Shown piece after piece: positions 1 to 8,873 of a DNA stretch of 64,000 nucleotides. This DNA comes from KBS50 sp042434095 (GTDB lineage Bacteria; Actinomycetota; Actinomycetes; Mycobacteriales; Micromonosporaceae). The position numbers were made by a program, and so were the translations under genes. Within the stretch, counting starts at the first letter, position 1, and the number at the start of each line of letters is the position of its first letter. The notes beneath the pieces are model-generated. The model searched no databases, was not told the origin of the DNA, and saw only the letters and a list, made by a program, of their open reading frames with translations. The stretch is from assembly GCF_042434095.1 (NCBI RefSeq), contig NZ_JBHLUE010000012.1, positions 62,001 through 126,000 on the forward strand, written 5' to 3'.

Positions 1-1
1 G

Positions 2-145
2 TCCTACAACGGGAAGCGGTTGTTGTTCGCTTCGTCCCTTCGCCCGCTGGCCGAGCGGCAGTATTCCGCGACGGCCAGGTCCAGCGGGCGGGGGTCGGCG
101 GGGCGGCGCGAACCGGCCGCTGTTACCGGTGTCCGGACGAGGTGA
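2..145 (+). CDS. 3' end of an unidentified protein (partial)
   Basis: The frame beginning at base 2 is open for 47 codons to a TGA at 143-145, so a plus-strand gene may run in from the left edge. The tail includes NGKRLLFASSLRPLAER and then a basic, Arg/Ser-rich end. I do not recognise a family. A strong intrinsic terminator about 110 bases downstream supports a transcript arriving from the left. It could be chance, since only 47 codons are visible in high-GC DNA. Confidence 0.3.
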   Translation, partial: SYNGKRLLFASSLRPLAERQYSATARSSGRGSAGRREPAAVTGVRTR

Positions 146-479
146 CGTGTGCGGCCAGTAGACAACGGGTGGGCGAGAACAGCCAGTTCGCGTCCGGTCG
201 GTCCGAAGGTCGTCCGGGTCACCCCGCCGCACCGGCCGGGAGGGGCCTGGGAGCATCGGGGCGCGGCCAGTGGCCGCGCCCCGATTTTCGTCCCGGTCCC
301 CGCTGGGCACGCGCGGCCCTGATCCGCATGGCGGCCGCCGCCGTCGACGCGCGCCGACCCCGCCGACGGCGCCGACCCACCGCCCACCGCCCGCCGACGG
401 CGCCGATCCCGCCGCCCGTCGAGGCCCGCGGCCCCCGAGCCGGCCCGCTCGGGACCGGCGGCCGTGGCATGATCCGGTG
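146..479. other. Non-coding interval
   Basis: No supported gene is seen here. The interval holds the terminator at 255-288 and, at about 340-420, imperfect direct repeats of a CCGCCGACGGCGCCGA-like unit just upstream of the phosphotransferase gene. No convincing promoter hexamers were seen. Confidence 0.5.
255..288 (+). terminator. Intrinsic terminator
   Basis: A perfect 14-bp stem (arms 255-268 and 272-285, starting ATCGGGGCGCGG) encloses a 3-base loop and is followed by a T run. It would end a plus-strand transcript entering from the left edge and insulate the next gene. Confidence 0.8.
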
Positions 480-1403
480 ATGCTGCCCACGGAGCCCGTA
501 CCGGAGGGGTTCGCCCGGACCGTCGTCGGGGTGTGGGGGGCGGCCGGGCGGCGCTGGCTGGACGAGCTGCCGCGGACCGTGCGGGCCGTCGCCGCCGGCT
601 GGGACCTGCGGGTCGGCGAGCCGTTCGGGTTGACGTTCAACTGGGTGGCCGCGGCCACCGCCGCCGACGGCACCCCGCTGGTGCTCAAGTTGGGCGTGCC
701 CGGCAGCGAACACCTGGTGCGGGAGGCCACCGCGCTGCGGATCTTCGCCGGGCGGGGCGCGGTGCGGCTGCTGGCCGAGGATCCGGACCGGGGCGCGCTG
801 CTGCTGGAGCGCGCCCGGCCCGGCACGATGGTCCGGTCGCTGGTGCCGGACCGGGACGCCGAGGCGACCGGCGCGGTGGCCGAGGCGCTGCGCCGGCTGC
901 ACGTGCCGCCGCCGCCCGGCTGCCCGCTGCCGCCGCTGACCTCCTATCGGCGGTCCTTCACCGGACACCTGGACCGGTACGGCGGCGGCGGGCCGCTGCC
1001 GGTGGGCCTGGTGGACCGGGCCCGCGGCCTGTTCGACGAGCTGTGCGCCTCGGCGCCGGCCACCGTCGTGCTGCACGGCGACCTGCACCACGACAACCTG
1101 CTGGCCGCGCAGCGGGAACCGTGGCTGGCCATCGACCCGCACGGCCTGGTCGGCGATCCCGGCTTCGACGCCGGGCCGGTGCTGTACAACCCGGGGCCGG
1201 ACGAGCAGTCCGGGCGGCTGCTGCCGCTGCTGGAGTCCCGGATCGAGCGGTTGGCCGACGGGTTGGGCCAGCCGCCCGAGCGGATCCGGGCCTGGGGGTA
1301 CGTGATGGCGGTGCTGTCGGAGCTGTGGACCATGGAGGACGGCGGGCGCCCCGGCACCCGGGCCCTGGACGTGGCGGTCCGGCTCGCGCCGGCCCTGCCC
1401 TGA
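480..1403 (+). CDS. Aminoglycoside/hydroxyurea-type phosphotransferase
   Basis: A 307-residue kinase-fold protein resembling the APH(6)/hydroxyurea phosphotransferase family, which phosphorylates streptomycin-like aminoglycosides or hydroxyurea in the cytoplasm using ATP. The catalytic loop is seen as VVLHGDLHHDN (near residue 195), followed by the magnesium-binding stretch AIDPHGLVGDPGFD. The N-terminal lobe carries VLKLGVPGSE, with the probable ATP-contacting Lys. Length fits the family. ATG 480 was chosen; a GTG lies one codon earlier. It stands alone between a terminator and lnt. Natural substrate is unknown; many actinomycete members are not proven resistance genes. Confidence 0.85.
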   Translation: MLPTEPVPEGFARTVVGVWGAAGRRWLDELPRTVRAVAAGWDLRVGEPFGLTFNWVAAATAADGTPLVLKLGVPGSEHLVREATALRIFAGRGAVRLLAEDPDRGALLLERARPGTMVRSLVPDRDAEATGAVAEALRRLHVPPPPGCPLPPLTSYRRSFTGHLDRYGGGGPLPVGLVDRARGLFDELCASAPATVVLHGDLHHDNLLAAQREPWLAIDPHGLVGDPGFDAGPVLYNPGPDEQSGRLLPLLESRIERLADGLGQPPERIRAWGYVMAVLSELWTMEDGGRPGTRALDVAVRLAPALP

Positions 1404-1597
1404 GCCGCCCGCGCGGGGAACGGGGCGGCCGCGGCGGCGGGCCGGGTAACCTTCGCCGGGAACCTGCCGCCGGACCTCGGCGGCAGCGGCTACCCGTTCG
1501 CCGCACGTCGGCGGCGGGAGACAGCCGTCCGGAACCGGCCGCGGTGGGCGGACGCCGCCGCCGGAGCCCCGGCGGCGGAAGGGCGCGTACGCGGGTG

Positions 1598-3262
1598 GTG
1601 ACGGTGGACACGGCGGGTGTGGTCGGTGCGGAGCGCGTCGCGGCGCCGCCGAGCCGGGACCGGCGCCCGTTGCCGCTGTGGGTGGCGACGCTGGCCGCGC
1701 TGGCCGCCGGGGGCGCGCTGCTGCTGGCCTTCCCGCCGTACGGGTGGTGGTGGCTGGCCCCGGTGGGGGTGGCGGCGCAGGCGGCGGCCGTGCACCGGCG
1801 GCGGCTGCGCGGCGGCGCCGGGCTGGGCCTGCTGACCGGTCTGGTGGTGTTCGTCCCGATGCTGGCCTGGACGAACCTGCACACCGGGCTGCTGCCGTGG
1901 CTGCTGCTGTGCGGCTCGCAGGCGGCGTTCCTGGCCGGTGCGGGGCTGCTGGCCGCGTACGCGAGCCCGCTGGCCGACCGGTGGCGCTGGACCTGGCCCC
2001 TGCTGACCGGGTCGCTGTGGGTGGCCCAGGAGGCGGCCCGGTCGCGGATCCCGTTCGGGGGGTTCCCGTGGGGCCGGTTGGCGTTCAGCCAGGGCGACTC
2101 ACCGGCGCTGCGGCTCGCTGCGCTGGGCGGGGCGCCGCTGGTGACGTTCGCGGTCGCGCTCGCCGGCGGGCTGCTGGGGGCGGCCGCCTGGCGGCCGTGG
2201 CGGGCGGTCTGGCCGGTCCGCCGGTCTGGCCCGGGCGGGCCCGCGGCGGCGCTCGGCCTGGCCGCCGGGGCGGTGGCCGTGGTGGCGGTCGGGGCGCTCG
2301 TGCCGCTGCACGACGACGGGGGCCGCACCGCCAGCGTGGCCATCGTGCAGGGCAGCGTGCCGCGGCTCGGGTTGGACTTCAACGCGCAGCGGCGGGCGGT
2401 GCTCGACAACCACGTGCGGGCCACCATGGGGCTGGCCGCGCGGATCGCGGCGGGCCAGGCGCCCCAGCCGGACCTCGTGGTGTGGCCGGAGAACTCCAGC
2501 GACATCGACCCGCTACGCAACGACGACGCCGCGGCGGAGATCACCGCGGCCGCCGACGCCGTGCACGCCCCGATCCTGGTGGGCACCGTGCTGGTCGGGC
2601 CGGGCGACGGGGTTCGCAACGCCGGGCTGGTGTGGCGGCCGGGCGCCGGTCCCGACCTGGGCCAGGTGTACGTCAAGCGGCATCCGGTGCCGTTCGCCGA
2701 GTACATCCCGCTGCGCCAGATCGCCCGGCGGGTCAGCGCGGAGGTCGACCGGGTCCGCAGCGACTTCGTGGCCGGGGACCGGGCGGGGGTGCTGCACGTG
2801 GGCGGCCTGACGCTGGGGGATGTGATCTGCTTCGAGGTGGCCTACGACGGCCTGGTCCGGGACACCGTCACCGGCGGCGCCCAGCTGCTGGTGGTGCAGA
2901 CCAACAACGCCACCTTCGACGAGGCGGAGGCGCTGCAGCAGTTGGCCATGGTGCGGCTGCGGGCGGTGGAGCACGGCCGCGAGTCGTTGATGGCCTCCAC
3001 GGTCGGGGTGTCCGGGTTCGTTACCCCCGCCGGGCGGGTAGTCGCCCCCACCGGGTTCGACACCGCGGCGGTGCTGACCCGGCAGATGCGTCTCGACCAG
3101 GGCCGTACGGTCGCCACCCGGCTCGGGGTGTGGCCGGAGGTGGTGCTGGCGGGGCTCGCCGTCGCCGGCGTGCTCGCGGCGGCGCTGGCGCGCCGCCGAC
3201 CGGCCTTCCCGGGCGGCGGCGCCGGGATCGCCGGCGAGCCGGCGGGGGCGGAGGAAACGTGA
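1598..3262 (+). CDS. lnt: Apolipoprotein N-acyltransferase
   Basis: An integral membrane enzyme of about 554 residues that N-acylates the N-terminal cysteine of lipoproteins. The N-terminal 230 residues hold several membrane helices (LWVATLAALAAGG onwards), then a nitrilase-like domain. The catalytic triad is visible: Glu in VVWPENSSD, Lys in YVKRHPVPFAEY, Cys in GDVICFEVAYD. A final helix precedes an Ala/Gly-rich tail. The start is uncertain between GTG 1595 and GTG 1598; a GGAAGG lies about 15 bases upstream. The stop overlaps the ppm1 start, so the two are translationally coupled, mirroring the fused two-domain Ppm1 of mycobacteria. Confidence 0.92.
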   Translation: MTVDTAGVVGAERVAAPPSRDRRPLPLWVATLAALAAGGALLLAFPPYGWWWLAPVGVAAQAAAVHRRRLRGGAGLGLLTGLVVFVPMLAWTNLHTGLLPWLLLCGSQAAFLAGAGLLAAYASPLADRWRWTWPLLTGSLWVAQEAARSRIPFGGFPWGRLAFSQGDSPALRLAALGGAPLVTFAVALAGGLLGAAAWRPWRAVWPVRRSGPGGPAAALGLAAGAVAVVAVGALVPLHDDGGRTASVAIVQGSVPRLGLDFNAQRRAVLDNHVRATMGLAARIAAGQAPQPDLVVWPENSSDIDPLRNDDAAAEITAAADAVHAPILVGTVLVGPGDGVRNAGLVWRPGAGPDLGQVYVKRHPVPFAEYIPLRQIARRVSAEVDRVRSDFVAGDRAGVLHVGGLTLGDVICFEVAYDGLVRDTVTGGAQLLVVQTNNATFDEAEALQQLAMVRLRAVEHGRESLMASTVGVSGFVTPAGRVVAPTGFDTAAVLTRQMRLDQGRTVATRLGVWPEVVLAGLAVAGVLAAALARRRPAFPGGGAGIAGEPAGAEET

Positions 3263-4056
3263 CGGAACGGTCCGGGCCGGTGGGCTTCCCCGGGGTGGGT
3301 CGGACGCTGATCGTCATCCCGACGTACAACGAGGCGGAGAACCTGCCGGGGCTGCTGCGGCGGCTGCGCGGCGCCGTGCCGAGCGCCGAGATCCTGGTCG
3401 TCGACGACGCCAGCCCGGACGGCACCGGCGAGCTGGCCGACGGGATGGCCGCCGCCGATCCGGGCGTGCACGTGCTGCACCGGCCGGGCAAGAACGGCCT
3501 GGGCGCGGCGTACGTGGCCGGGTTCCGGTGGGCGGCGCAGCGGGGCTTCGACGCGGTGGTGGAGATGGACGCCGACGGGTCGCACGCGCCGGAGGAGCTG
3601 CACCGGCTGCTGGAGGCGGCGCGGCACGCCGACGTGGTGCTGGGCTCCCGGTGGGTACGGGGCGCCCGGGTGGTCAACTGGCCCTGGCACCGGCTGCTGC
3701 TGTCCCGGGCCGGGAACCTCTACACCCGGTTGGCGCTGGGGATGCCGGTCTCGGACGCCACCGGCGGGTTCCGGGTCTACCGGCTGGCGGCGCTGGCGGG
3801 CCTGGACCTGGGCTCGGTGGCCTCGCAGGGTTACTCGTTCCAGGTCGAGCTGGCGTGGCGGGCCCACCAGGCCGGGCTGCGGGTGGTCGAGGTGCCGATC
3901 ACGTTCGCCGAGCGGGAGCACGGGGCCAGCAAGATGAGCCCCACCATCATCGGTGAGGCGCTGTGGCGGGTCACCCAGTGGGGGGCGCACGACCGGCGGA
4001 TGGCGATCCGCCGGGCCCTGCACGGCACCCCCACCGGTCAGGTGCGGTGGCCGTGA
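3259..4056 (+). CDS. ppm1: Polyprenol monophosphomannose synthase
   Basis: A 265-residue GT2-family glycosyltransferase that transfers mannose from GDP-mannose to polyprenyl phosphate, supplying the lipid-linked mannose donor for protein O-mannosylation and lipoglycans. Visible motifs are IVIPTYNEAENL at the N terminus, VVDDASPDGT for nucleotide binding and the metal-binding EMDADGSH. There is no C-terminal membrane domain, as in soluble Ppm synthases. GTG 3259 overlaps the lnt TGA by four bases with a GGAGG upstream, so translation is coupled to lnt. Confidence 0.92.
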   Translation: MTERSGPVGFPGVGRTLIVIPTYNEAENLPGLLRRLRGAVPSAEILVVDDASPDGTGELADGMAAADPGVHVLHRPGKNGLGAAYVAGFRWAAQRGFDAVVEMDADGSHAPEELHRLLEAARHADVVLGSRWVRGARVVNWPWHRLLLSRAGNLYTRLALGMPVSDATGGFRVYRLAALAGLDLGSVASQGYSFQVELAWRAHQAGLRVVEVPITFAEREHGASKMSPTIIGEALWRVTQWGAHDRRMAIRRALHGTPTGQVRWP

Positions 4057-4115
4057 GCGTCGGCATGTCATGCTGGACGTACGGGCCGACGGGTCCGTTC
4101 CCCGGATGAGGTGAC

Positions 4116-4682
4116 ATGCCCCGCTGGCTGAGGTATCTGCCGCTGGCGCTGCTGGTTGCGGCCGTCGTCGAGATCGCCGTGTTCGTCCTGCTCGGCCACC
4201 TGATCGGGTACGCGCCGACGCTGCTGCTGGCGCTGCTCGCCTCGGCGGCCGGGCTGTTCCTGGTGCGCCGCGAGGGCATGCGGGCCTGGCGGTCGTTCCG
4301 GGCCGCGGCCGCGGCGGGTCAGCCGCCGGGGCGGCAGGTCACCGACGGGCTGATCGGGTTGCTGGGCGCGCTGCTGCTGGCGGTGCCCGGCCTGGTCAGC
4401 GGGTTGCTCGGGGTGCTGCTGCTGGTGCCGCCGGTGCGCCGGGTGGCGCGGGCGGCCGTGGAGCGGGCGACCGAGCGGCGGGTCTCCTCGATGCTGGCGG
4501 GGGAGATGTTCGGTCCGCGCCGGGTGCGGGTGCGCCGCGGCGCGCCGACCGACCCGGCCGCGTCCGGCGACCCCGGCGCCGCCGACCCGATCCGGCCGCC
4601 GGCGGGTGCGGTGCGGCCGACCGTGTCACCCGCGCCACCTGGCGCCGGCGACATCGTCGAGGGCGAGATCGTCGACCGCTGA
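4116..4682 (+). CDS. fxsA: FxsA family membrane protein
   Basis: A 188-residue FxsA-like protein. Residues about 7-50 form two hydrophobic helices, and a third hydrophobic block (LIGLLGALLLAVPGLVSGLLG) is the family hallmark. The basic region and a proline-rich cytoplasmic tail follow. The E. coli member modulates F-exclusion of phage T7 when overexpressed; the actinobacterial role is unknown. ATG 4116 follows a GAGGTGA. It is 59 bases after ppm1, possibly in the same transcript, and ends before a strong shared terminator. Confidence 0.85.
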   Translation: MPRWLRYLPLALLVAAVVEIAVFVLLGHLIGYAPTLLLALLASAAGLFLVRREGMRAWRSFRAAAAAGQPPGRQVTDGLIGLLGALLLAVPGLVSGLLGVLLLVPPVRRVARAAVERATERRVSSMLAGEMFGPRRVRVRRGAPTDPAASGDPGAADPIRPPAGAVRPTVSPAPPGAGDIVEGEIVDR

Positions 4683-4738
4683 GCGGGGCCGGGTCGACCG
4701 CCGGCTCCGGACGGGTGGGGTGATCGGCCCGGACAGCG

Positions 4739-4775
4739 TTCCGCCCCCGCCGCGGGTCACGCGACGGGGGCGGAA
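4739..4775. terminator. Bidirectional terminator hairpin
   Basis: A 16-position stem (TTCCGCCCCCG arm at 4739 pairing with CGGGGGCGGAA ending at 4775, one C/A mismatch) has a 5-base loop. It lies between the convergent fxsA and rbpA genes and can serve both strands. Confidence 0.85.
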
Positions 4776-4789
4776 AGGGTTCGCAACGC

Positions 4790-5131
4790 TCAGGCGCGGC
4801 CGCGGCGGGTCCGCACCTCCTGCAGGCGCTCGGCGAGGATGTCCTCCAGCTCGGCGATCGAGCGCCGCTCCAGCAGCATGTCCCAGTGGGTGCGCGGCGG
4901 CTTCGCCTTCTTCTGCTCCGGCTCGCTGCCGTCGACCAGCCGCGCCACGCTCCCGTCGAACTTGCACTCCCAGGTCATCGGCACCTCGGCGTCCACGGCG
5001 AACGGCACCTCGAACTGGTGCCCCTTGGCGCACAGGTACTCGCGGGTCTGGCGCGGCGCGAGTTCCGTGTTGCGGTCGGACTCGTAGCTGACCGCGCCCA
5101 GACGGCTTCCGCGCAGCATGCGCTCGCCCAT
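4790..5131 (-). CDS. rbpA: RNA polymerase-binding protein RbpA
   Basis: A 113-residue actinobacterial RNA polymerase-binding protein that stabilises promoter complexes of group 1/2 sigma factors and affects rifampicin tolerance. The core domain (AVSYESDRN, REYLCAKGHQFEVPFA, TWECKFDG) and the C-terminal sigma-interacting helix (HWDMLLERRSIAELEDIL) are intact. The first Cys of the zinc-binding set is present in CAKGH and another in WECKFDG. ATG 5131 fits the family length. A SigR-type promoter lies upstream, matching known thiol-stress control of rbpA in Streptomyces. Confidence 0.97.
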   Translation of the reverse strand: MGERMLRGSRLGAVSYESDRNTELAPRQTREYLCAKGHQFEVPFAVDAEVPMTWECKFDGSVARLVDGSEPEQKKAKPPRTHWDMLLERRSIAELEDILAERLQEVRTRRGRA

Positions 5132-5172
5132 GATCGGATGTCCCCTCGGTCGGTGCTGATTGTCATCGGTGT

Positions 5173-5199
5173 AACGAAATGAACCGGCCCGCGATTCCC
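5173..5199 (-). promoter_or_regulatory. SigR-type promoter of rbpA
   Basis: On the minus strand GGGAAT is followed after exactly 18 bases by GTT, matching the SigR consensus GGAAT-N18-GTT. It lies about 42 bases upstream of the rbpA start. Streptomyces coelicolor rbpA is a known SigR target, so the assignment is by motif plus precedent. Confidence 0.75.
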
Positions 5200-5350
5200 G
5201 TTCCGGCCGCCAGCGTACGGAGCCGGATTCCCTTCGAGGGTAACCGGTCGGCGTGCGGAGTGGCCCACCTCACCACCGGCATGTGTATTAGAGTCGCTTT
5301 GGCCTATTAGTGAGCATTACTCGGTTATGCCGGGTGATCCGGAGGTGGCG

Positions 5351-6832
5351 ATGAGCCAGGAGATGCCGGCGGCCGGCCCGGTGGCCACCGGGCGCGGCTT
5401 CTTCGGCCATCCCCGCGCGCTCGCCACGCTCTTTCTGACCGAGATGTGGGAGCGGTTCAGCTTCTACGGCATGCGGGCCATCCTGGTGCTGTACCTGACC
5501 GCGTCGGTGGCCGACAACGGGCAGGGAATCGGCGATTCGGGCGCCAACGCGCTGTACGGGACGTACAACGCGATGGTCTACCTGATGGCGCTGCCCGGCG
5601 GCTGGGTGGCCGACCGGCTGATCGGGGCCCGCCGCAGCGTGCTGTGGGGCGGCGTGGTGATCGCGGCCGGGCACTACGTGATGGCCGTGCCCACCGACTG
5701 GAGCGTCTACGCCGGCATGGCGCTCATCGTGCTGGGCACCGGCCTGCTCAAGCCGAACATCTCCTCGATGGTCGGCGACCTGTACGACCGGGACTCGCCC
5801 CGCCGGGACGCCGGCTTTTCGATCTTCTACATGGGCATCAACCTCGGCGGCTTCCTCGCCCCGCTGATCACGGGCTTCCTCGGCGAAAAGATCAACTGGC
5901 ATCTGGGGTTCGCCGCGGCCGCCATCGGGATGACCTTCGGGGTGATCCAGTACGTCGTCGGGCAGCGCAACCTCGGCGAGGCCGGCCGCCGGCCCACCGA
6001 CCCGCTGCTGGGCGCCGACCGGCGCCGCGCGTTGACCCGGATCGGGCTGGTCGCGCTGGCCCTGGTGGTGATCGCGGCGATCCTGGCGCTGGCCGGGCTG
6101 TTCACGGTCAACGCCGTGGTCAACCTGCTCACCGCGGTCACCCTGCTGGTCACGATCGGCTACTTCGCCCGGATCCTGGTGGACCACGAGATCAGCGACA
6201 CCGAACGCAGCCGGATGAAGGCGTACGTCTGGCTGTTCGTGTTCGCGGCCGCGTTCTGGCTGATCTACGACCAGGCCGGATCGGTGCTCAACACGTTCGC
6301 CGAGAAGAACACCGACCGCGACGTCGGCGGCTTCACCTTCCCCGCCTCCTGGTTGCAGTCGGTGAACCCCATCCTGATCATCATCGCGGCGCCGCTGTTC
6401 GCGGTGCTGTGGCTGCGGGTGGGGCACCGGATCAGCACACCGGTGAAGTTCTCCGTCGGGCTGGTCCTCAACGGCCTGTCGTTCGTGCTGATGGCCGCCG
6501 CCGCCCGGGCCGCCGTAGGCGGCGGGTCGATCTCACCGCTGTGGCTGGTGGCCGTCTACGCCATCCAGGTCGCCGGCGAGCTGTCGCTGAGCCCGGTGGG
6601 CCTGTCGGTCACCACCAAGCTGGCGCCGGTCAAGTACGCCAGCCAGATGATGGGACTGTGGTTCCTGGCCACCGCGGTCGGCGACGCGATCGGTGGTCAG
6701 GTGGCCCGGTTGGCCGCCAGCTGGTCGGAGCCGACGTACTTCCTCACCTTCGGGCTGGCCTCGGTGGTGCTGGGCCTGGCCGCGGTGATGTTCGCCCGCC
6801 ACATCCGCGCCATGATGGCCGGCATCCACTGA
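5351..6832 (+). CDS. Proton-dependent oligopeptide transporter (POT family)
   Basis: A 493-residue, roughly 14-helix MFS symporter for di- and tripeptides. The POT signature EMWERFSFYGMRA (ExxERFxYYG type) lies in the first helix, and the second signature region GTGLLKPNISSMVGDLY follows near residue 140. ATG 5351 has GGAGG five bases upstream, preferable to ATG 5327. It diverges from rbpA. The substrate is inferred from the family. Confidence 0.9.
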   Translation: MSQEMPAAGPVATGRGFFGHPRALATLFLTEMWERFSFYGMRAILVLYLTASVADNGQGIGDSGANALYGTYNAMVYLMALPGGWVADRLIGARRSVLWGGVVIAAGHYVMAVPTDWSVYAGMALIVLGTGLLKPNISSMVGDLYDRDSPRRDAGFSIFYMGINLGGFLAPLITGFLGEKINWHLGFAAAAIGMTFGVIQYVVGQRNLGEAGRRPTDPLLGADRRRALTRIGLVALALVVIAAILALAGLFTVNAVVNLLTAVTLLVTIGYFARILVDHEISDTERSRMKAYVWLFVFAAAFWLIYDQAGSVLNTFAEKNTDRDVGGFTFPASWLQSVNPILIIIAAPLFAVLWLRVGHRISTPVKFSVGLVLNGLSFVLMAAAARAAVGGGSISPLWLVAVYAIQVAGELSLSPVGLSVTTKLAPVKYASQMMGLWFLATAVGDAIGGQVARLAASWSEPTYFLTFGLASVVLGLAAVMFARHIRAMMAGIH

Positions 6833-6835
6833 CGA

Positions 6836-8050
6836 TCAACGGGGCGGGGCGGGGGTGAGGCGGGCGAGGGCGGTCGCGAGGTCGCTCACCTGGCCGGCCA
6901 GCTGATCGGCCCGCCGCCGCGCGGTGTCCAGCTCGGCCCGGGCCTCGTCCAGGCGCGTCGCGAGCTCGGCGGAACGGCCCCGCTCGGCGGTCAGCGCCGA
7001 GCGGGCCTCCGCCAGGTCGGCCGTGGTCGACTCACGGACCTCGGCCAACTGGGCCCGGACGGCCGCGAGCGCCGCGGCCGTACCCTGCGCCTCGTCCCTG
7101 GCCCGGGCCAGCTCGGCCGCGGTCTGCGCCCGGTCCCGGTCGGCCGCCGCGGCGCGTTCCCGGGCCTGCAGCGCGGCCGCGTCGGCGCGCTGCGCCGCCG
7201 TGCGCTGTTCGGCCGCCGCCCGGCGGTCCCGCTCGGCCTCCGCGCGGAACCGGTCCGCCTGAGCCACCGCCTCGGACGCCGACCGCAGCGCCCGCTCGGC
7301 GTCGGCCTGCGCCGCGTCCCGCTCCCGGCGCAGGTCGGCGGCCGTCCGCTCGGCCGCCTCCGCCGCGGCGCGCGCCGTCGCGCCGTCCCGGCGGGCGACG
7401 TCGCGGTCCCGTTCGGCCTGCGCGAGCAGCGCCTGGGCGCTCACCGCGGCCCGCCGCGCCTCGTCCCGCTCCGCGTCGGCCGCGGTCCGCTGCCGGACGG
7501 CCTCGGCCGCGTCCCGGGCGGCGGCCTCGGCCTCCCGTCGGGCGGCAGACCGCTCCGCCACCGCGTCGGCCGCGGCCCGCTGCGCCACCCGGGCCGCGGC
7601 CAGCGCCGCGTCGGCCGCGCCCCGGGCGTCGTCCCGTTCCGCCTGCGCGGCGGCCATCGCGGCCGCCGCCTCGGCGCGGACCTCGGCGACCTGCCGCTCC
7701 ACCCCGGCCGGGGACAGCTCGGCGTGCAGCGACTCGCTCAGCGTGCCCACCAGCTGGTCGAGCCGGTCCACCACCTCCCAGGTGCGGGCCACCTGGCCGG
7801 CCAGGCCCGGCGCCGACCGGTGCCGCATCCGCTGCCCCCGGGCCGCGCGCTGGCACGCTCCGTCGTTGTCCCGGCAGTAGCGGAACGGCCGGCCCGCCGC
7901 CGCGCGCTGCGGCACCGGCCGGCCGCAGTGCGCGCAGGGTCGGGTTTCGCCCGCGTCGGCGTCGCCCGCGTCCGGCACGGTCGCATCCGGCACGGTCGCA
8001 TCCGGTACGGCCGGGAACCGGTCGCCGGCCGCGGAGGGATCGTTCTGCAT
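6836..8050 (-). CDS. Zinc-finger plus long coiled-coil protein
   Basis: A 404-residue protein of unknown function. Residues about 38-75 carry a Cys cluster (CAHCGRPV then YCRDNDGACQ), likely a small zinc site. From about residue 100 to the end it is nearly all Ala/Glu/Arg heptads with no breaks, predicting a very long coiled coil. The composition is so alanine-rich that similarity searches will hit SMC-like proteins by bias alone. Start ATG 8050 has no strong Shine-Dalgarno. Three short DATVP repeats sit before the Cys cluster. A structural or DNA-organising role is conceivable but only a guess. Confidence 0.7.
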   Translation of the reverse strand: MQNDPSAAGDRFPAVPDATVPDATVPDAGDADAGETRPCAHCGRPVPQRAAAGRPFRYCRDNDGACQRAARGQRMRHRSAPGLAGQVARTWEVVDRLDQLVGTLSESLHAELSPAGVERQVAEVRAEAAAAMAAAQAERDDARGAADAALAAARVAQRAAADAVAERSAARREAEAAARDAAEAVRQRTAADAERDEARRAAVSAQALLAQAERDRDVARRDGATARAAAEAAERTAADLRRERDAAQADAERALRSASEAVAQADRFRAEAERDRRAAAEQRTAAQRADAAALQARERAAAADRDRAQTAAELARARDEAQGTAAALAAVRAQLAEVRESTTADLAEARSALTAERGRSAELATRLDEARAELDTARRRADQLAGQVSDLATALARLTPAPPR

Positions 8051-8248
8051 GGCCGCGAAGTCTATGGCCGCGAATCCAGGGTCTGGCCAAGGTCCCCGGC
8101 CGGTCCGAGGCGAGTGCGGCGGGACCCGGCTCAGGGTTCGTCGACCAGATCCGCGCACCGGTCGGGTGGCGCGGCTGGCGGACCCGGGGTCGCCGCCCCG
8201 CCGCCGCGGTACCGTTGAGGACCACCACCGTACGGGGAGGTGCCGCCC

Positions 8249-8728
8249 ATGACCCGGCCGGACCGGCTGGAATCGGTGATCGAGGCGCAGATCCGCCGCG
8301 CTCAGGAGCGCGGCGAGTTCGACAACCTGCCCGGCGCCGGCAAGCCGATCCCGCGGACCGACAGCCCCGATGACGACCTGTGGTGGGTCAAGGACTGGGT
8401 CCGCCGCGAGGGCCTGCCCGCCGAGTCCCTGCTGCCCACCTCGCTGCGGCTGGCCCGGCAGGTGGAACGGCTGCCCGACGAGCTGGACCGGCTGGCCGAC
8501 GAGCCGGCCGTCCGGGCGGCGGTCACCGAGCTGAACGACGAGATCGCGGCCTGGTTGCGTACCCCCTGGGGACCGCCGGTCGCGCTGCGGCCGGTGGAGG
8601 TCGAGGTCGCGGTGTCCGAGTGGCGGGCCCGCCGGACACCGCCGCCACCCGCGGACCCGGCGGGCGCCGCGGACCCGGGCGCCCGTACACCCCGGCGACG
8701 GTGGAACCCCTTCGCCCGGCGCGGTTGA
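8249..8728 (+). CDS. DUF1992 (DnaJ-homologue-type) protein
   Basis: A 159-residue protein with the DUF1992 core at residues 5-80: an IEAQIRRAQERGEFDNLPG motif, then GKPIP and the two downstream helices. Function is unknown; the domain is found alone in bacteria and in distant J-domain proteins in eukaryotes. ATG 8249 has GGGGAGG eight bases upstream; GTG 8240 is in frame but overlaps that site. The C-terminal 30 residues are a Pro/Ala/Arg-rich tail. It diverges from the coiled-coil gene. Confidence 0.85.
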   Translation: MTRPDRLESVIEAQIRRAQERGEFDNLPGAGKPIPRTDSPDDDLWWVKDWVRREGLPAESLLPTSLRLARQVERLPDELDRLADEPAVRAAVTELNDEIAAWLRTPWGPPVALRPVEVEVAVSEWRARRTPPPPADPAGAADPGARTPRRRWNPFARRG

Positions 8729-8753
8729 CGCCATCGCCATGCGCCGAGCAGAA

Positions 8754-8873
8754 CTACACCGGCCGGCCCGGGCCGTCGATCGGCCGGTTACGGCAGCCGG
8801 GCGGCGTGGCGCAGCCCCGCGTCTTCTTCTCCTCCTGCGCGCACCCGACGAGGACGCCCGTGAGAATCGCCAT
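8754..8873 (-). CDS. Possible small lipoprotein (39 codons)
   Basis: A short minus-strand frame from ATG 8873 reads a hydrophobic stretch ending in the lipobox LVGC, then a hydrophilic Cys-containing tail. Upstream in-frame codons (RERAILFV) would make an even better signal peptide, but no ordinary start codon is there. A TATAGT -10-like box at 8907-8912 would place transcription start near 8900. This is only a candidate. Confidence 0.28.
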   Translation of the reverse strand: MAILTGVLVGCAQEEKKTRGCATPPGCRNRPIDGPGRPV

